Shown in pieces: positions 1-11,913 of a DNA stretch of 64,000 nucleotides (position 1 is the first letter of the stretch; each line of letters opens with the position of its first letter). Under the pieces are notes generated by a model. That model saw nothing but the letters and a program-made list of their open reading frames with translations, did no database searches and had not been told where the DNA came from. This DNA is from Methylophilaceae bacterium (lineage in GTDB: Bacteria; Pseudomonadota; Gammaproteobacteria; Burkholderiales; Methylophilaceae), in assembly GCA_018398995.1 (NCBI GenBank), contig CP073759.1, positions 930,001 through 994,000 on the forward strand, given 5' to 3'. The position numbers and the translations under genes were made by a program.

Positions 1-842
<842 letters not shown>

Positions 843-1256
843 CTATAACGTTAAAACCTGAACGCCTTCTTCGGAATTACTCCCTCATTCAAATCTTTGT
901 GCATGAGACACAATTATAGGTTTTCTAAAGCAACTTCTTCATTATTCCAAGGTTATTAAAATAATGAATGGTTTGTTATTTCAACTTCATTTGCCTTTAA
1001 TCAAACTTTACATTCAATTAAACACAACAAAGCAAAATGATTTTCGATTTTGCAATCAATAATATTATCCGACTAAGATAATATTACCCATTTGAATATA
1101 AAAGTCATCACAACTTCTATACTCTCTTTACTTCTTCCATTTTGTTAAAGAACACGCTAGCTAAAAAGCTAGAAGCAAATATTGTGAACTCAATACCCTC
1201 ACAAGACTTGCTTCTAGGTTTTACTTATCAAAGATCTTTACACCTTCCATGGCTTT
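843..1256 (-). other. 16S-23S internal transcribed spacer, tRNA-Ala to 23S part
   Basis: AT-rich transcribed spacer between tRNA-Ala and 23S. It holds a boxA element at 1143..1154 and no coding ORF. Sequence just upstream of the 23S start should pair with 23S-trailing sequence for RNase III processing, but the partner lies outside the window. Confidence 0.85.
1143..1154 (-). promoter_or_regulatory. boxA antitermination element in the rrn spacer
   Basis: The reverse strand reads TGTTCTTTAACA, close to the bacterial rrn boxA consensus TGCTCTTTAACA. It lies between tRNA-Ala and 23S, the usual place for the second boxA, which reloads NusB/NusE. It is identical to the leader boxA at 3337..3348. 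Confidence 0.75.
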
Positions 1257-1332
1257 TGGTGGAGGATAACGGGATCGAACCGTTGACCCCCTGCTTGCAA
1301 AGCAGGTGCTCTCCCAGCTGAGCTAATCCCCC
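1257..1332 (-). tRNA. tRNA-Ala (anticodon TGC)
   Basis: A 76-nt cloverleaf on the reverse strand starts GGGGGATTAGCTCAG and ends with an encoded CCA. The anticodon loop TTTGCAA sits on the stem CCTGC/GCAGG, giving anticodon TGC. The T arm is GGTTCGATCCC. It lies in the 16S-23S spacer, as is usual in proteobacteria. Confidence 0.97.
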
Positions 1333-1347
1333 ATGTAAGGCGATATC

Positions 1348-1424
1348 TGGTGGGTCTGGATGGACTCGAACCATCGACCCCTGCGTTATCAACACAGTGC
1401 TCTAACCAGCTGAGCTACAGACCC
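1348..1424 (-). tRNA. tRNA-Ile (anticodon GAT)
   Basis: A 77-nt cloverleaf on the reverse strand has acceptor stem GGGTCTG pairing with CAGACCC, then A and an encoded CCA. The anticodon loop TTGATAA gives GAT. It is the first spacer tRNA after 16S, 15 nt upstream of tRNA-Ala. Confidence 0.97.
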
Positions 1425-1532
1425 TAATTAAAGGTTCAATTAGCGTGTCCGCTAATGTTTTGGCCAATCTTTGATATTGCTATATCTGAACGACTGATAA
1501 GTGTGAATGCTTGCAACCTAGGCACATTTCTC

Positions 1533-3070
<1,538 letters not shown>

Positions 3071-3336
3071 TAATTCACAACTATTACTTATTCCTCACCC
3101 TTTTACAGGCAAGGTGGTATTTCGCTTTTGCTTTTATATCTATAAAGATTACTCTCTATAAAAACTCAAATTCATTTCCAAGGTGTGTCTTGTACCCATC
3201 AGTTATTGCTAACCAATGGTCATTACATACTTGTCATAAATTTAAGTGTAAGCATTTGTATCTTGAGTCCATCATATCCGAAAATATAATGGCTATACCT
3301 CAGCCACAAACACCCACACTTATCAGTCATTCTGAT

Positions 3337-3348
3337 TGTTAAAGAACA
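3337..3348 (-). promoter_or_regulatory. boxA antitermination element in the rrn leader
   Basis: The reverse strand reads TGTTCTTTAACA between the rrn promoters and the 16S 5' end. This is the expected site for NusB/S10 loading on the nascent rRNA transcript. The same 12-mer recurs in the spacer at 1143..1154. Confidence 0.75.
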
Positions 3349-3394
3349 GTGTTAAAAGCGGTTTAAATAATGCTTCCCGTTTAACGAAGCGCGA

Positions 3395-3422
3395 ATTATA
3401 CAGGGCTTTTAGAGCCGGTCAA
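3395..3422 (-). promoter_or_regulatory. rrn promoter, proximal (P2-like)
   Basis: On the reverse strand, -35 TTGACC (3417..3422) and -10 TATAAT (3395..3400) are separated by 16 nt. The sequence after the -10 is GC-rich (TCGCGC), a discriminator typical of stringently controlled stable-RNA promoters. It lies about 325 nt upstream of 16S. Confidence 0.8.
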
Positions 3423-3505
3423 GTCTTAAATTAAAGTTTCTTTATATTAATTATTTGACACTGTATTTTTGTTGCGCTTTCGCTGAATTTTTCAAGCGAG
3501 GGCGC

Positions 3506-3533
3506 ATTTTAACGTGGCTATCAATTTGGTCAA
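3506..3533 (-). promoter_or_regulatory. rrn promoter, distal (P1-like)
   Basis: On the reverse strand, -35 TTGACC (3528..3533) and -10 TAAAAT (3506..3511) are again separated by 16 nt and followed by a GC-rich discriminator (GCGCCC). With the promoter 111 nt downstream it forms the classic tandem arrangement of rrn operons. AT-rich sequence upstream could act as an UP element. Confidence 0.7.
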
Positions 3534-3758
3534 GTGCTAATTTGAGTTTATTACAATTTAATTACAATTTAATAATTTTATGAATAAATTCACTAATCAT
3601 TAAATAACAACGAATGCTTTGTTTAAGCGTTGAAAAAGGGGAATGTGATAAAGCGCGTAGTTGAGCGCAGCTACTTTTTCTTTATTAATCTATCTCGTGC
3701 TATGAATACAGATTGGCACTAAGAACAGTATTAATCATAGCCAAGCATTGACGCAGTC
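3534..3758. other. AT-rich intergenic region upstream of rrn and downstream of tyrS
   Basis: No ORF with coding character is visible. A weak imperfect hairpin followed by a T-run near 3655-3682 on the plus strand is the only structure noted. I see no clear terminator for tyrS. Confidence 0.5.
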
Positions 3759-4964
3759 CTAGGATGATTCGAGAGTGACCTTGGCAAACTTACGTTTACC
3801 CACCTGCGCTATTGTTGTTACACCTTTGCTAAGCTGCAAGTTTTTATCTTCGACCTTCGCGCCATCCAACTTGACGCCGCCTTGTTGTATCGCGCGCATG
3901 GCTTCACTGGTGCTCTCTACCAAGTTGGCAAGTTTGAGCATTTGCGTGATACCTATGGTGTCAGTTTCAATTGCTATAGTCATTTCTGGCACTTCATCTG
4001 GAATGCCGCCTTTGGCACGTGTTTGAAAGTCACTTAATGCTTTTTCGGCATCCGTTTGACTGTGAAAACGTGTCACAATTTCTTGCGCAAAACGCACTTT
4101 AATATTGCGCGGATTTTCTCCACTCTCAACTTGTTGCTTCCACTTTGCAATAGTTGCTAATGACTCGAAAGACAGTAACTCAATATAACGCCACATCAAC
4201 GCATCTGAAATTGACATTAATTTAGCAAAAATGATTTCCGGCGGCTCGTTGATGCCAATATAATTACCCAGTGATTTAGACATTTTGTTCACGCCATCTA
4301 AACCTTCTAGTAATGGCATAGTCAGGACGCATTGTTGTGATTGCCCTGCTTGCTTTTGTAGTTCTCGTCCCATGAGCAGATTGAATTTCTGATCCGTTCC
4401 ACCCAACTCTACATCTGCTTTTAGCACAACGGAATCGTAACCTTGTAACAAAGGGTACATAAATTCATGAATTGCAATTGGCTGATTATTTTTAAATCGT
4501 TTAGAAAAATCATCGCGCTCTAACATTCTTGCAACGGTATGACTAGCAGCCAGCTTGAGCATGCCTGCTGCACCTAAATCTGTGAGCCAATGTGAGTTAA
4601 ATACAATTTCTGTTTTTTCTTTATCTAATATTTTGAATACTTGGGCGGCATAAGAGGTTGCGTTTTCTGCCACTTGCTCTTTAGTGAGCGGTGGTCGCGT
4701 TACACTTTTGCCTGTAGGGTCGCCAATCATGCCAGTAAAATCGCCAATTAGAAATAAGACTTGGTGTCCCAAATCTTGAAAATGACGTAGCTTATTAATC
4801 AGCACGGTATGGCCTAAATGCAAATCTGGTGCTGTAGGATCAAAGCCTGCTTTAATTCTTAACGGCTGACCTTTTTTGAACTTTTCGATTAGTTCTGATT
4901 CAATTAATAGTTCATCTGCGCCGCGTTTAATAATCGCTAATGATTGATTGATGTCCGTATTCAC
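3759..4964 (-). CDS. tyrS: Tyrosine--tRNA ligase
   Basis: A class I aminoacyl-tRNA synthetase that charges tRNA-Tyr in the cytoplasm. With the chosen GTG start (4962..4964) it is 401 aa, the normal length of the TyrZ-like bacterial form. The ATP-binding HLGH motif is at about 49-52 and KMSKS at about 227-231. A C-terminal S4-type RNA-binding domain is visible in the last ~65 residues. The frame stays open upstream to 5099, but that stretch has no conserved character and overlaps the divergent gene at 5082. A GGAA ribosome-binding site precedes the GTG. It lies divergent from the M23 peptidase gene and downstream-facing to the rrn promoters. Confidence 0.96.
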   Translation of the reverse strand: MNTDINQSLAIIKRGADELLIESELIEKFKKGQPLRIKAGFDPTAPDLHLGHTVLINKLRHFQDLGHQVLFLIGDFTGMIGDPTGKSVTRPPLTKEQVAENATSYAAQVFKILDKEKTEIVFNSHWLTDLGAAGMLKLAASHTVARMLERDDFSKRFKNNQPIAIHEFMYPLLQGYDSVVLKADVELGGTDQKFNLLMGRELQKQAGQSQQCVLTMPLLEGLDGVNKMSKSLGNYIGINEPPEIIFAKLMSISDALMWRYIELLSFESLATIAKWKQQVESGENPRNIKVRFAQEIVTRFHSQTDAEKALSDFQTRAKGGIPDEVPEMTIAIETDTIGITQMLKLANLVESTSEAMRAIQQGGVKLDGAKVEDKNLQLSKGVTTIAQVGKRKFAKVTLESS

Positions 4965-5081
4965 TTTATTTCCAATAACTTTAGTAAAGAATGTTATTAA
5001 TTGCCAGGTTGTTTTTTCATGCGTCGATTTTTCTGCTAAGATACACTCTTTATTCAAGCACTTATGGTCTTTAATTAAACT

Positions 5082-6416
5082 ATGTTTCAAAAAAACCAAT
5101 TTGCCAAGTACGTTATTCTAACGCAAAACAAATTATTAGCTGCGCGCAAGATTAGATTTCATTGGTTATTTGTAGTCTGCATGCTCCCCGTTATGCTGTT
5201 GATTGCTACGCTGAGCGCTGCGCCCGATAGTGAAGCTGGTTATTTGCCAATTAAAACGACAATACATAATATTCCTTTGCCAACTATCCAAAAACAACCG
5301 AACCAAAACGAAACTTTTTGGCAGACGGATGAAGTACGGCGCAATGACACACTTGATGTGATTTTTAATCGTTTATCAGTACAAGATAATGATGCGCTGA
5401 AGTTTTTTACCTATACCCCAGAAACGCGCGAATTGAATACGCAACTTATTCCTGGTAGAGGCATCAACACTGAGATTGATGCGAAAGGAAAGTTACTTTA
5501 TCTTGAATATAAACTGCCAGATGATGATCGTTTAGTTGCTAGGTTAATGGCTGACGGCTATCAAATTAATAAGGAAAAAATTCCATTCACTACGCATCAG
5601 ATTCTTAAGTCGGCAACTATCAAAAGTTCTTTGTTTGGCGCAACTGATGCCGCAGGTATTCCTGATAGTATCGCGTTAAAGATTGCTGATATTTTTTCTA
5701 GCGAGATTGATTTCAATCAGGACCTCAGACCTGGGGATACGATTAATGTCGTCTATGAGGGCTTGTATAGCCACGGCGAACTGATGCGAACAGGTAATAT
5801 TCTCGCTGTCGAAATTGTAAATCGCGGCAAAACGTATCAAGCAATCCATTTTGGCAAAACGGATACTAAATCCGCTTACTACACTCCAGAAGGTAAGAGT
5901 TTGCACAAGTCTTTTTTGCGCTCACCGCTTGAGTTCACGCGCATCAGCTCGTCTTTTAGTCGTGGACGCTTTCATCCTGTACTGCACAGAGTAAGAGCAC
6001 ATAAAGGTGTCGATTTTGCTGCGCCAACTGGCACCCGTATCAAAGCATCTGGTGACGCTGTAGTTAAATTTAAAGGAAGAAAAGGCGGCTATGGCAATGC
6101 AGTTATCCTGCAACACCGTAACGGTATTCAAACCTTATATGGTCATTTATCGGCTTTTGCTACAGGACTACGTAAAGGTCAGAAAATACAACAAGGCGAC
6201 ATCATTGGGTATGTTGGTATGTCAGGCATGGCCACAGGCCCCCATTTACATTATGAGTTTTTGCTCAATGGCATTCATCGCGATCCCATGACAGTCAAAT
6301 TACCTACAGGCACACCGCTTGAGACGCAATATATAGATGAGTTTAAAGCGAATGCCGCACTACATATGGCAAAAATTGATATGCTAAAACGTAGCTCAGT
6401 AATTGCTAGCAAATAA
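5082..6416 (+). CDS. M23-family murein endopeptidase (MepM/YebA type)
   Basis: A periplasmic zinc endopeptidase predicted to cut peptidoglycan cross-links during wall growth. It is 444 aa, with an N-terminal membrane anchor or uncleaved signal at about 27-46. A linker and OapA/LysM-like region follows at about 80-250. The C-terminal M23 LytM domain spans about 290-400 and carries the full zinc/catalytic set: HKGVD (H307, D311), YGHL (H355) and HLH (388-390). It sits next to anmK, 2 nt away, so cell-wall turnover functions are co-located. Known anchored family members act at the inner membrane facing the wall. Confidence 0.9.
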   Translation: MFQKNQFAKYVILTQNKLLAARKIRFHWLFVVCMLPVMLLIATLSAAPDSEAGYLPIKTTIHNIPLPTIQKQPNQNETFWQTDEVRRNDTLDVIFNRLSVQDNDALKFFTYTPETRELNTQLIPGRGINTEIDAKGKLLYLEYKLPDDDRLVARLMADGYQINKEKIPFTTHQILKSATIKSSLFGATDAAGIPDSIALKIADIFSSEIDFNQDLRPGDTINVVYEGLYSHGELMRTGNILAVEIVNRGKTYQAIHFGKTDTKSAYYTPEGKSLHKSFLRSPLEFTRISSSFSRGRFHPVLHRVRAHKGVDFAAPTGTRIKASGDAVVKFKGRKGGYGNAVILQHRNGIQTLYGHLSAFATGLRKGQKIQQGDIIGYVGMSGMATGPHLHYEFLLNGIHRDPMTVKLPTGTPLETQYIDEFKANAALHMAKIDMLKRSSVIASK

Positions 6417-6418
6417 AA

Positions 6419-7531
6419 ATGAAAAACGCCCCGCTGTTTATTGGCGTCATGTCTGGCAGCAGTTTAGATGGCATTGATGTTGCACTGACTGCAATCAACA
6501 AGCATGAATGTAAGGTTGTAGCAACGCATTTTCAGGCATATAGTACAGAAACAAAACAATCATTATTATCTTTACATTTCCAATCTGAAAATGAACTAGA
6601 AAAATCGGCTTTAATGGCAAATCATTTGGCCTGTTTATATGCAGAAGCCATCAATGCTTTACTGACAAAATGTAATCTGCCGGCTCAGCAAATCATTGCG
6701 ATTGGCTGCCATGGCCAAACCATCCGCCATCAACCGAAATTGAATGATGCGATTGGGTACACCATTCAGCTAGGCAATAATGCTTTGTTGTGTGAGTTAA
6801 CAAACATCACTGTTGTTGGTGATTTTCGTAGTCGTGATATAGCGGCGGGCGGTCAAGGCGCGCCGCTGGTGCCTGCTTTTCACAGCGCTGTATTTTCAAG
6901 TTCGCACAAAAATCGCGCCATTGTTAATGTGGGTGGTATTGCCAATATCACTTACTTAGCGAAAACAGGTGCAGTGATTGGCTTTGATTCTGGCCCTGGT
7001 AATATGCTACTCGATCACTGGGTTAAATTAAAAATAGGCAGAGAATATGATGTGGATGGCAAATGGGCTGCCACCGGCACAACTCAGGATGCCTTGTTAA
7101 AAAGTATGTTATCTGATCCCTATTTCTCATTGCCACCTCCTAAAAGTACAGGACGTGATTTATTAAATGAGACTTGGTTAATGCGTCATTTAGCCAATGT
7201 TTCTTGCAAACCAGAAGATGTCGCACGCACATTAGTCACCTTAACAAGCCATACTATTTACCTAGCCATTCAGCAACACTGCCCACATGTTGATGAAGTC
7301 TATTTATGCGGCGGTGGTGCACATAACCAATTACTGAGCAATACATTACAAGCCGCATTGGATACTATTCCTTTATTAACAACCGATCGATTAGGCGTGG
7401 ATGTTGATTGGGTTGAGGCGGCTGCTTTTGCTTGGCTAGCTAATCAAACCATCAATAATGCAGCAAGTAATCTACCTGCCGTGACAGGCGCATCAGGATT
7501 ACGTGTTTTAGGCGCCATTTATCCTAATTAA
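6419..7531 (+). CDS. anmK: Anhydro-N-acetylmuramic acid kinase
   Basis: Phosphorylates and opens the 1,6-anhydro ring of anhydro-MurNAc released by lytic transglycosylases, giving MurNAc-6-P for wall recycling. It is 370 aa, typical for AnmK. The N-terminal phosphate-binding motif MSGSSLDGID is at about 11-20, GCHGQTIRH near 100, and VNVGGIANIT and FDSGPGNML lie in the second half. The gene begins 2 nt after the M23 peptidase stop, so the two are probably one transcript. Confidence 0.96.
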   Translation: MKNAPLFIGVMSGSSLDGIDVALTAINKHECKVVATHFQAYSTETKQSLLSLHFQSENELEKSALMANHLACLYAEAINALLTKCNLPAQQIIAIGCHGQTIRHQPKLNDAIGYTIQLGNNALLCELTNITVVGDFRSRDIAAGGQGAPLVPAFHSAVFSSSHKNRAIVNVGGIANITYLAKTGAVIGFDSGPGNMLLDHWVKLKIGREYDVDGKWAATGTTQDALLKSMLSDPYFSLPPPKSTGRDLLNETWLMRHLANVSCKPEDVARTLVTLTSHTIYLAIQQHCPHVDEVYLCGGGAHNQLLSNTLQAALDTIPLLTTDRLGVDVDWVEAAAFAWLANQTINNAASNLPAVTGASGLRVLGAIYPN

Positions 7532-7576
7532 CGTACTTTAATAAGAATTTTTACTCAACATTTTAAATGTCTTGCG

Positions 7577-7582
7577 TATAAT
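7577..7582 (+). promoter_or_regulatory. Possible -10 element of the gltA promoter
   Basis: A perfect TATAAT lies 35 nt upstream of the gltA ATG. No convincing -35 is seen at 16-18 nt upstream, so this is only a tentative promoter. Confidence 0.35.
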
Positions 7583-7616
7583 ATTCTTAATACAAATCTA
7601 TTCTGAAGAGTCATCC

Positions 7617-8915
7617 ATGGCAACCAAACCAACAAAAGCAACCATTACATTTGACAATGACAAGCCGCCTGTTGAACTTCCTATTTTGTCTGGCAGCATG
7701 GGTAACGATGTCATTGATATCCGAACATTAGGTCATCACGATATTTATACTTATGATCCTGGTTTTTTATCTACTGCTTCTTGCAACTCCAATATCACTT
7801 TTATTAATGGTGAAAAAGGTTTTCTTTATCATCGTGGTTATCCAATCGAACAACTTGCTAAGCGTTGTGATTTTTTAGAAGTAGCATATCTATTGATTAA
7901 AGGTGATTTACCCAAGACAGATGAAAATAAAGCCTTTAGAACTTCAATAGAGCGGCATACCATGTTGCATGATCAAATGAACAATGTGTTCAGAGGCTTT
8001 CGTCGGGATGCACACCCGATGGCAGTCATGGTTTCTGTGGTTGGCGCAATGGCTGCCTTTTACCCGGAACACACCGATATTACCGATCCAAAGTCTCGTG
8101 AAATAGCGGCTATTCGATTACTTGCAAAAGCGCCAACCATAGCAGCTTGGAGTTATAAATACACGTCAGGTCAGCCTTTTATGTATCCGCAGAATAAGCT
8201 GAACTATGCTGAAAACTTTTTGTATATGATGTTTGCAACACCATGTGAAGAGTATGTCGTGAATCCCGTCATGGCTAAAGCATTTGAGCGTATCCTTATT
8301 CTACATGCTGATCATGAACAAAACGCATCAACTTCAACAGTGCGTTTAGTTGGCTCTAGTGGTGCAAATCCCTTTGCTTGTATCGCAGCTGGCATTGCTT
8401 CACTATGGGGCCCTGCACATGGTGGGGCTAATGAAGCGACACTGAAAATGCTCGATGAAATTGGTGATGTGAGTCGCATAGATGAATTTATCAAGCGTGC
8501 TAAAGATAAAAACGATAGCTTCCGCCTGATGGGTTTTGGTCATCGAGTGTATCGCAATATGGATCCACGAGCGGCTATCATGCGCGAAACCTGTCATGAA
8601 GTACTGAATGAACTCGGTCTTCATGATGACCCCATGTTTAAACTGGCAATGGCGCTTGAAAAAATTGCCTTAGAAGACGAGTATTTTGTTAAACGTAAGC
8701 TTTATCCAAATGTCGATTTTTACAGCGGCATCGTGATGCGCGCAATGGGTATTCCAAATTCGATGTTTACTGCTATCTTTGCACTGGCTCGTACAGCGGG
8801 GTGGATAGCGCAATGGCATGAAATGCATACCAACCCAGACAATAAAATTGGTCGCCCAAGACAGCTATATACTGGCGAGATACGTCGTGAATTTGTGCCG
8901 ATTAGTGAGCGATAA
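7617..8915 (+). CDS. gltA: Citrate synthase (type II)
   Basis: Condenses acetyl-CoA and oxaloacetate to citrate. It is 432 aa from the ATG at 7617, the usual length of the hexameric proteobacterial enzyme. The frame is open 15 codons further upstream, but the start [11 protein letters not shown], preceded by GAAGAG at 7605..7610, fits the family. The signature [14 protein letters not shown] with the active-site His and Arg lies near residue 305, and the VDFYSG-containing region near 365-370 is present. It stands alone between anmK and the Mrp operon. Confidence 0.96.
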   Translation: MATKPTKATITFDNDKPPVELPILSGSMGNDVIDIRTLGHHDIYTYDPGFLSTASCNSNITFINGEKGFLYHRGYPIEQLAKRCDFLEVAYLLIKGDLPKTDENKAFRTSIERHTMLHDQMNNVFRGFRRDAHPMAVMVSVVGAMAAFYPEHTDITDPKSREIAAIRLLAKAPTIAAWSYKYTSGQPFMYPQNKLNYAENFLYMMFATPCEEYVVNPVMAKAFERILILHADHEQNASTSTVRLVGSSGANPFACIAAGIASLWGPAHGGANEATLKMLDEIGDVSRIDEFIKRAKDKNDSFRLMGFGHRVYRNMDPRAAIMRETCHEVLNELGLHDDPMFKLAMALEKIALEDEYFVKRKLYPNVDFYSGIVMRAMGIPNSMFTAIFALARTAGWIAQWHEMHTNPDNKIGRPRQLYTGEIRREFVPISER

Positions 8916-8968
8916 CGACATCAGGTTGAAGCGTTAAGCGCACACAACGTTTGCTACATAGAAATGAC

Positions 8969-9280
8969 TTAGTGCTTTTTGTTTGTTCCACTTGAAAGAT
9001 GTAATGCTGCTTTTGCCAGCAAATGAGCGCTAACTGGTGCTGTTATAAAGAGAAATACAGTGGCTACTATTTCGTGCAAGCTAATACCATTATTTAGCAC
9101 ACTAAAATAAATAGCTGATGCAATGACCATTGCACCAACACCTAATGTTGTTGTTTTAGTTGGGCCGTGCAAGCGCATGAAAAAATCCGGTAGTCTGGCT
9201 AATCCGATAGAACCGAGCAGCGTAAAGCTCGCTCCAACTATTATCAAAAACGAAATGAAATACTCTATCCAACCACTCAT
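8969..9280 (-). CDS. mnhG: Mrp-type cation/H+ antiporter subunit G
   Basis: A small subunit of the multi-subunit Na+(K+)/H+ antiporter (Mrp/Mnh/Pha). It is 103 aa with three predicted membrane helices at about 10-30, 40-60 and 65-90, and the family segment LGSIGLARLPDFFMRLHGPTK compressed to the LARLPDF...RLH core. It is the last gene of the A/B-C-D-E-F-G operon. Its ATG overlaps the end of mnhF by 4 nt, indicating translational coupling. Confidence 0.93.
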   Translation of the reverse strand: MSGWIEYFISFLIIVGASFTLLGSIGLARLPDFFMRLHGPTKTTTLGVGAMVIASAIYFSVLNNGISLHEIVATVFLFITAPVSAHLLAKAALHLSSGTNKKH

Positions 9281-9546
9281 TCTATAATATTCCCTCGCAA
9301 AATATATTTAGATAAGGCTACTGTTCCGACAAATCCCATAATTGCGATTAACAAAGCGCACTCAAAATATAACGCATTGTTTAAATAGATACCAATCAAT
9401 ACTAGTAAAGCAATTGTATTAATGTATAACGTATCCAGAGCAAGAATCCGATCCGTCATCGCTGGACCAATCACCATGCGATATAAACTTAAAACCATTG
9501 CTAATGCAATCATCGTAAACGCAATGGGTATGACTAAATTTAGCAT
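9277..9546 (-). CDS. mnhF: Mrp-type cation/H+ antiporter subunit F
   Basis: An 89-aa membrane protein with three helices. It carries the family pattern RMVIGPAMTDRILALDTLYIN near 22-43 and a conserved GFVGTVALSKY near the C-terminus. Its start overlaps mnhE by 7 nt. It is required with the other subunits for assembly of the antiporter complex in characterised systems. Confidence 0.93.
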   Translation of the reverse strand: MLNLVIPIAFTMIALAMVLSLYRMVIGPAMTDRILALDTLYINTIALLVLIGIYLNNALYFECALLIAIMGFVGTVALSKYILRGNIIE

Positions 9547-10028
9547 GAAAATATCTCCTTTAATGGCTTCTCATATCGCGTCTTAATGGATTTTATCAGG
9601 CTTTCTGTATCATTTACATTCAGCGCGTGAACCTGCAATACCCATCGGGCACGATCAATATCAATAGAAACTGTGCCTGGTGTTAACGACACAATACTAG
9701 CGAGTATTGTGCCAACGAAGGGATTTTGTAAATCTAAAGGAATCTCGACAAAAGCTGGCTTAATTTTATTTGCTGGTCCCAGAATAAGTCTAGCGACCTC
9801 AATACTGGCAAGCAAAATATCCCATAGCACGACGCCAATCAAAAAAAGAGCGGGTATGAGCTTCAGACTGGTTGTTTTTTCTGGCCAAAATCGTTGCGTT
9901 ATGATGGGCAAGCTAATCGCCAACACAAAAGCCAAGGTCATATGGGCAGCCGATAGACTATTATTCAGTAACAACCATACCAAAAAGATGACTGCGGATA
10001 ATGCTGGATGTGGCAACAACCTGTTCAT
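9540..10028 (-). CDS. mnhE: Mrp-type cation/H+ antiporter subunit E
   Basis: A 162-aa membrane protein of the MnhE family. It has N-terminal hydrophobic helices, then the conserved segment with P-L-F-VGTILASIVSLTPGTVSI and the VH-LNV C-terminal part. It overlaps mnhD by 4 nt (ATGA-type coupling). Confidence 0.93.
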   Translation of the reverse strand: MNRLLPHPALSAVIFLVWLLLNNSLSAAHMTLAFVLAISLPIITQRFWPEKTTSLKLIPALFLIGVVLWDILLASIEVARLILGPANKIKPAFVEIPLDLQNPFVGTILASIVSLTPGTVSIDIDRARWVLQVHALNVNDTESLIKSIKTRYEKPLKEIFSC

Positions 10029-11548
10029 GGCCTTACTCCTCTTGGCACATGCGTATGATAAGGGATGAGGGCATTAATATATTGTTCTGACGCATGCAAT
10101 TGTATTGCTGTTCGTTGCGTAAATGCGGATATAGGTTGTGCAAGTACCATTAATAACAAAGAACAAGCAATTAAGCTAAAGGTGGCTAAATATGAATAAC
10201 GTGTATTTGGCAAGATATCGACTCGTGCTGCCGGCGCATCATCATTTAATGTTTCCCAAAACAGTCGACTACCCGTTTTGGCCAGCGCAAGTGTTGTCAT
10301 CAGTCCAGCTAAGAGTAAAACCACCCATATTAATGGCGCGATTGCAGTATCTTTCACTGCAAAAAGCAGCATCAACTTACCAATAAAACCTGAAAATGGC
10401 GGCATACCAGCAGCCGTTGCTGCAAGTACAAAAAAACCTAACTTAAGCAGATTATTGATTGAAACTTTATGATGGTCAATACGAATATCAGCAGCTTCTA
10501 TTAACCCAGCTAACATAAAAAAGGCTGCTGCAACAATCGTTGATTGCACTAAGTAATATAAGCCAGCTGCGGTAACCAACACGTTATTTAAAGAAGGCAC
10601 AATTAGTAGCAAGCCAGCAGAACCTAATACGAGCCACGCAACAATTGCATGTAAATTTTTTGTACTCAATACGCCCAACGCTGACAATATTATTGTTGCT
10701 AATGCGGCTATGATTAACCAATTGCCCAGTAAGCCTTGCATCACAGGGGCGCCGCTAAAAGCAATCATCTGCACATGTAAAATAGCCACAATACCAACTT
10801 TTGTCATTATCACAAACAAAGCAGCAACTGGCGTAGCGGCAGCACCGTATGCATGAGGTAACCAAAACGAAAGTGGTAATACTGCGGCTTTAAGTAAAAA
10901 GACTGTCATCAGCAATGCGCCAGAGAGTCTCACTAACGACGCGTCTTCAGCGGATACCATTTTCAATTGAATTGCAATATCTGCTAAATTAAGTGTGCCT
11001 AATGTCCCATAAATTAAACCCAGCGCAACTAAAAATACCGCGGAGCCCGCGAGGTTTAATACCACATAGGTGAATCCAGCACGACTTTTATTTAAACCGC
11101 CACCATGTGCTAATAAAATATAAGAGGCTAGCAACATGATTTCAAAAAAAACAAACAGATTAAAAACATCCCCTGTTAGAAAAGCACCATTAATACCTAC
11201 CAACTGAAATTGAAACACTGCGTGAAAATGGCGACCCTGTTTGTCAAATCCAGCACATGCATATAGCAATACAGCGACTGACAAGACTGCCGTAGTCAAA
11301 ACAACCAAAGCGGATAATCTGTCAGCTACAAGTACAATCCCAAATGGCGCTTGCCAATTGCCAAGTGCATAAACAAGCGGTATTTGTTGATCAGTTTGTA
11401 ACAATAAATGTACGGACACCACCAATAGCAGAACCACGGCAAATCCACTAATAGCCCGTTGCCAGCACAGTTTACTCGCTGTCAGCATGAGTAAAATAAT
11501 GCTAGCCATAAACGGCACTAATATGGGTAATATCGGACTATGATTCAT
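10025..11548 (-). CDS. mnhD: Mrp-type cation/H+ antiporter subunit D
   Basis: A 507-aa proton-pumping-type membrane subunit homologous to NuoL/M/N of complex I, with about 14 helices. The conserved quinone-oxidoreductase core is seen at about 110-380, including GDVFNLFVFFEIMLLASY and a PLSFWLPHAYGAAATPVAAL region. Together with subunit A it forms the ion-translocation path. It overlaps mnhC and mnhE by 4 nt each. Confidence 0.95.
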   Translation of the reverse strand: MNHSPILPILVPFMASIILLMLTASKLCWQRAISGFAVVLLLVVSVHLLLQTDQQIPLVYALGNWQAPFGIVLVADRLSALVVLTTAVLSVAVLLYACAGFDKQGRHFHAVFQFQLVGINGAFLTGDVFNLFVFFEIMLLASYILLAHGGGLNKSRAGFTYVVLNLAGSAVFLVALGLIYGTLGTLNLADIAIQLKMVSAEDASLVRLSGALLMTVFLLKAAVLPLSFWLPHAYGAAATPVAALFVIMTKVGIVAILHVQMIAFSGAPVMQGLLGNWLIIAALATIILSALGVLSTKNLHAIVAWLVLGSAGLLLIVPSLNNVLVTAAGLYYLVQSTIVAAAFFMLAGLIEAADIRIDHHKVSINNLLKLGFFVLAATAAGMPPFSGFIGKLMLLFAVKDTAIAPLIWVVLLLAGLMTTLALAKTGSRLFWETLNDDAPAARVDILPNTRYSYLATFSLIACSLLLMVLAQPISAFTQRTAIQLHASEQYINALIPYHTHVPRGVRP

Positions 11549-11913
11549 GGGCGATGCTTTTGTGATTGATTAGATATTGTGTCGCTTTGCTTTTCTAGCA
11601 TATCGATATGATCGTCACCCGATTCTGACAAACCTCTCAAAGCCAATGTCACAATATAAGCGGTCATACCAAAGCCAATCACAATCGCTGTTAATGCTAA
11701 TGCTTGAGGGATAGGATCAGTATACTGCACAACACCTGTTTGAATAATTGGCGGTGCGTTGATCACTAAGCGGCCACTAGCAAACAAAAACATATTAACG
11801 CCATAAGAAATAAGCGTGAGGCCTAGAATCACGGGGAATGTGCGAGCACGTAAGATCAAAAAAACACCGCAGCCAAACAGTAAGCCTATTGCGGTTGCCA
11901 TCATAGCCTCCAT
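11545..11913 (-). CDS. mnhC: Mrp-type cation/H+ antiporter subunit C
   Basis: A 122-aa NuoK-like subunit with three helices and the pattern GLTLISYGVNMFLFASG near 30-46. It then has DPIPQALALTAIVIGFGMTA near 65-85. The C-terminus is hydrophilic. It overlaps the upstream AB fusion gene by 1 nt and mnhD by 4 nt. Confidence 0.94.
   Translation of the reverse strand: MEAMMATAIGLLFGCGVFLILRARTFPVILGLTLISYGVNMFLFASGRLVINAPPIIQTGVVQYTDPIPQALALTAIVIGFGMTAYIVTLALRGLSESGDDHIDMLEKQSDTISNQSQKHRP

Noticed and set aside
4965-5099. N-terminal extension of tyrS to 5099
   Set aside because: The added residues are not family-like and the start would overlap the divergent peptidase gene; the GTG at 4962..4964 has a ribosome-binding site and gives the normal length.
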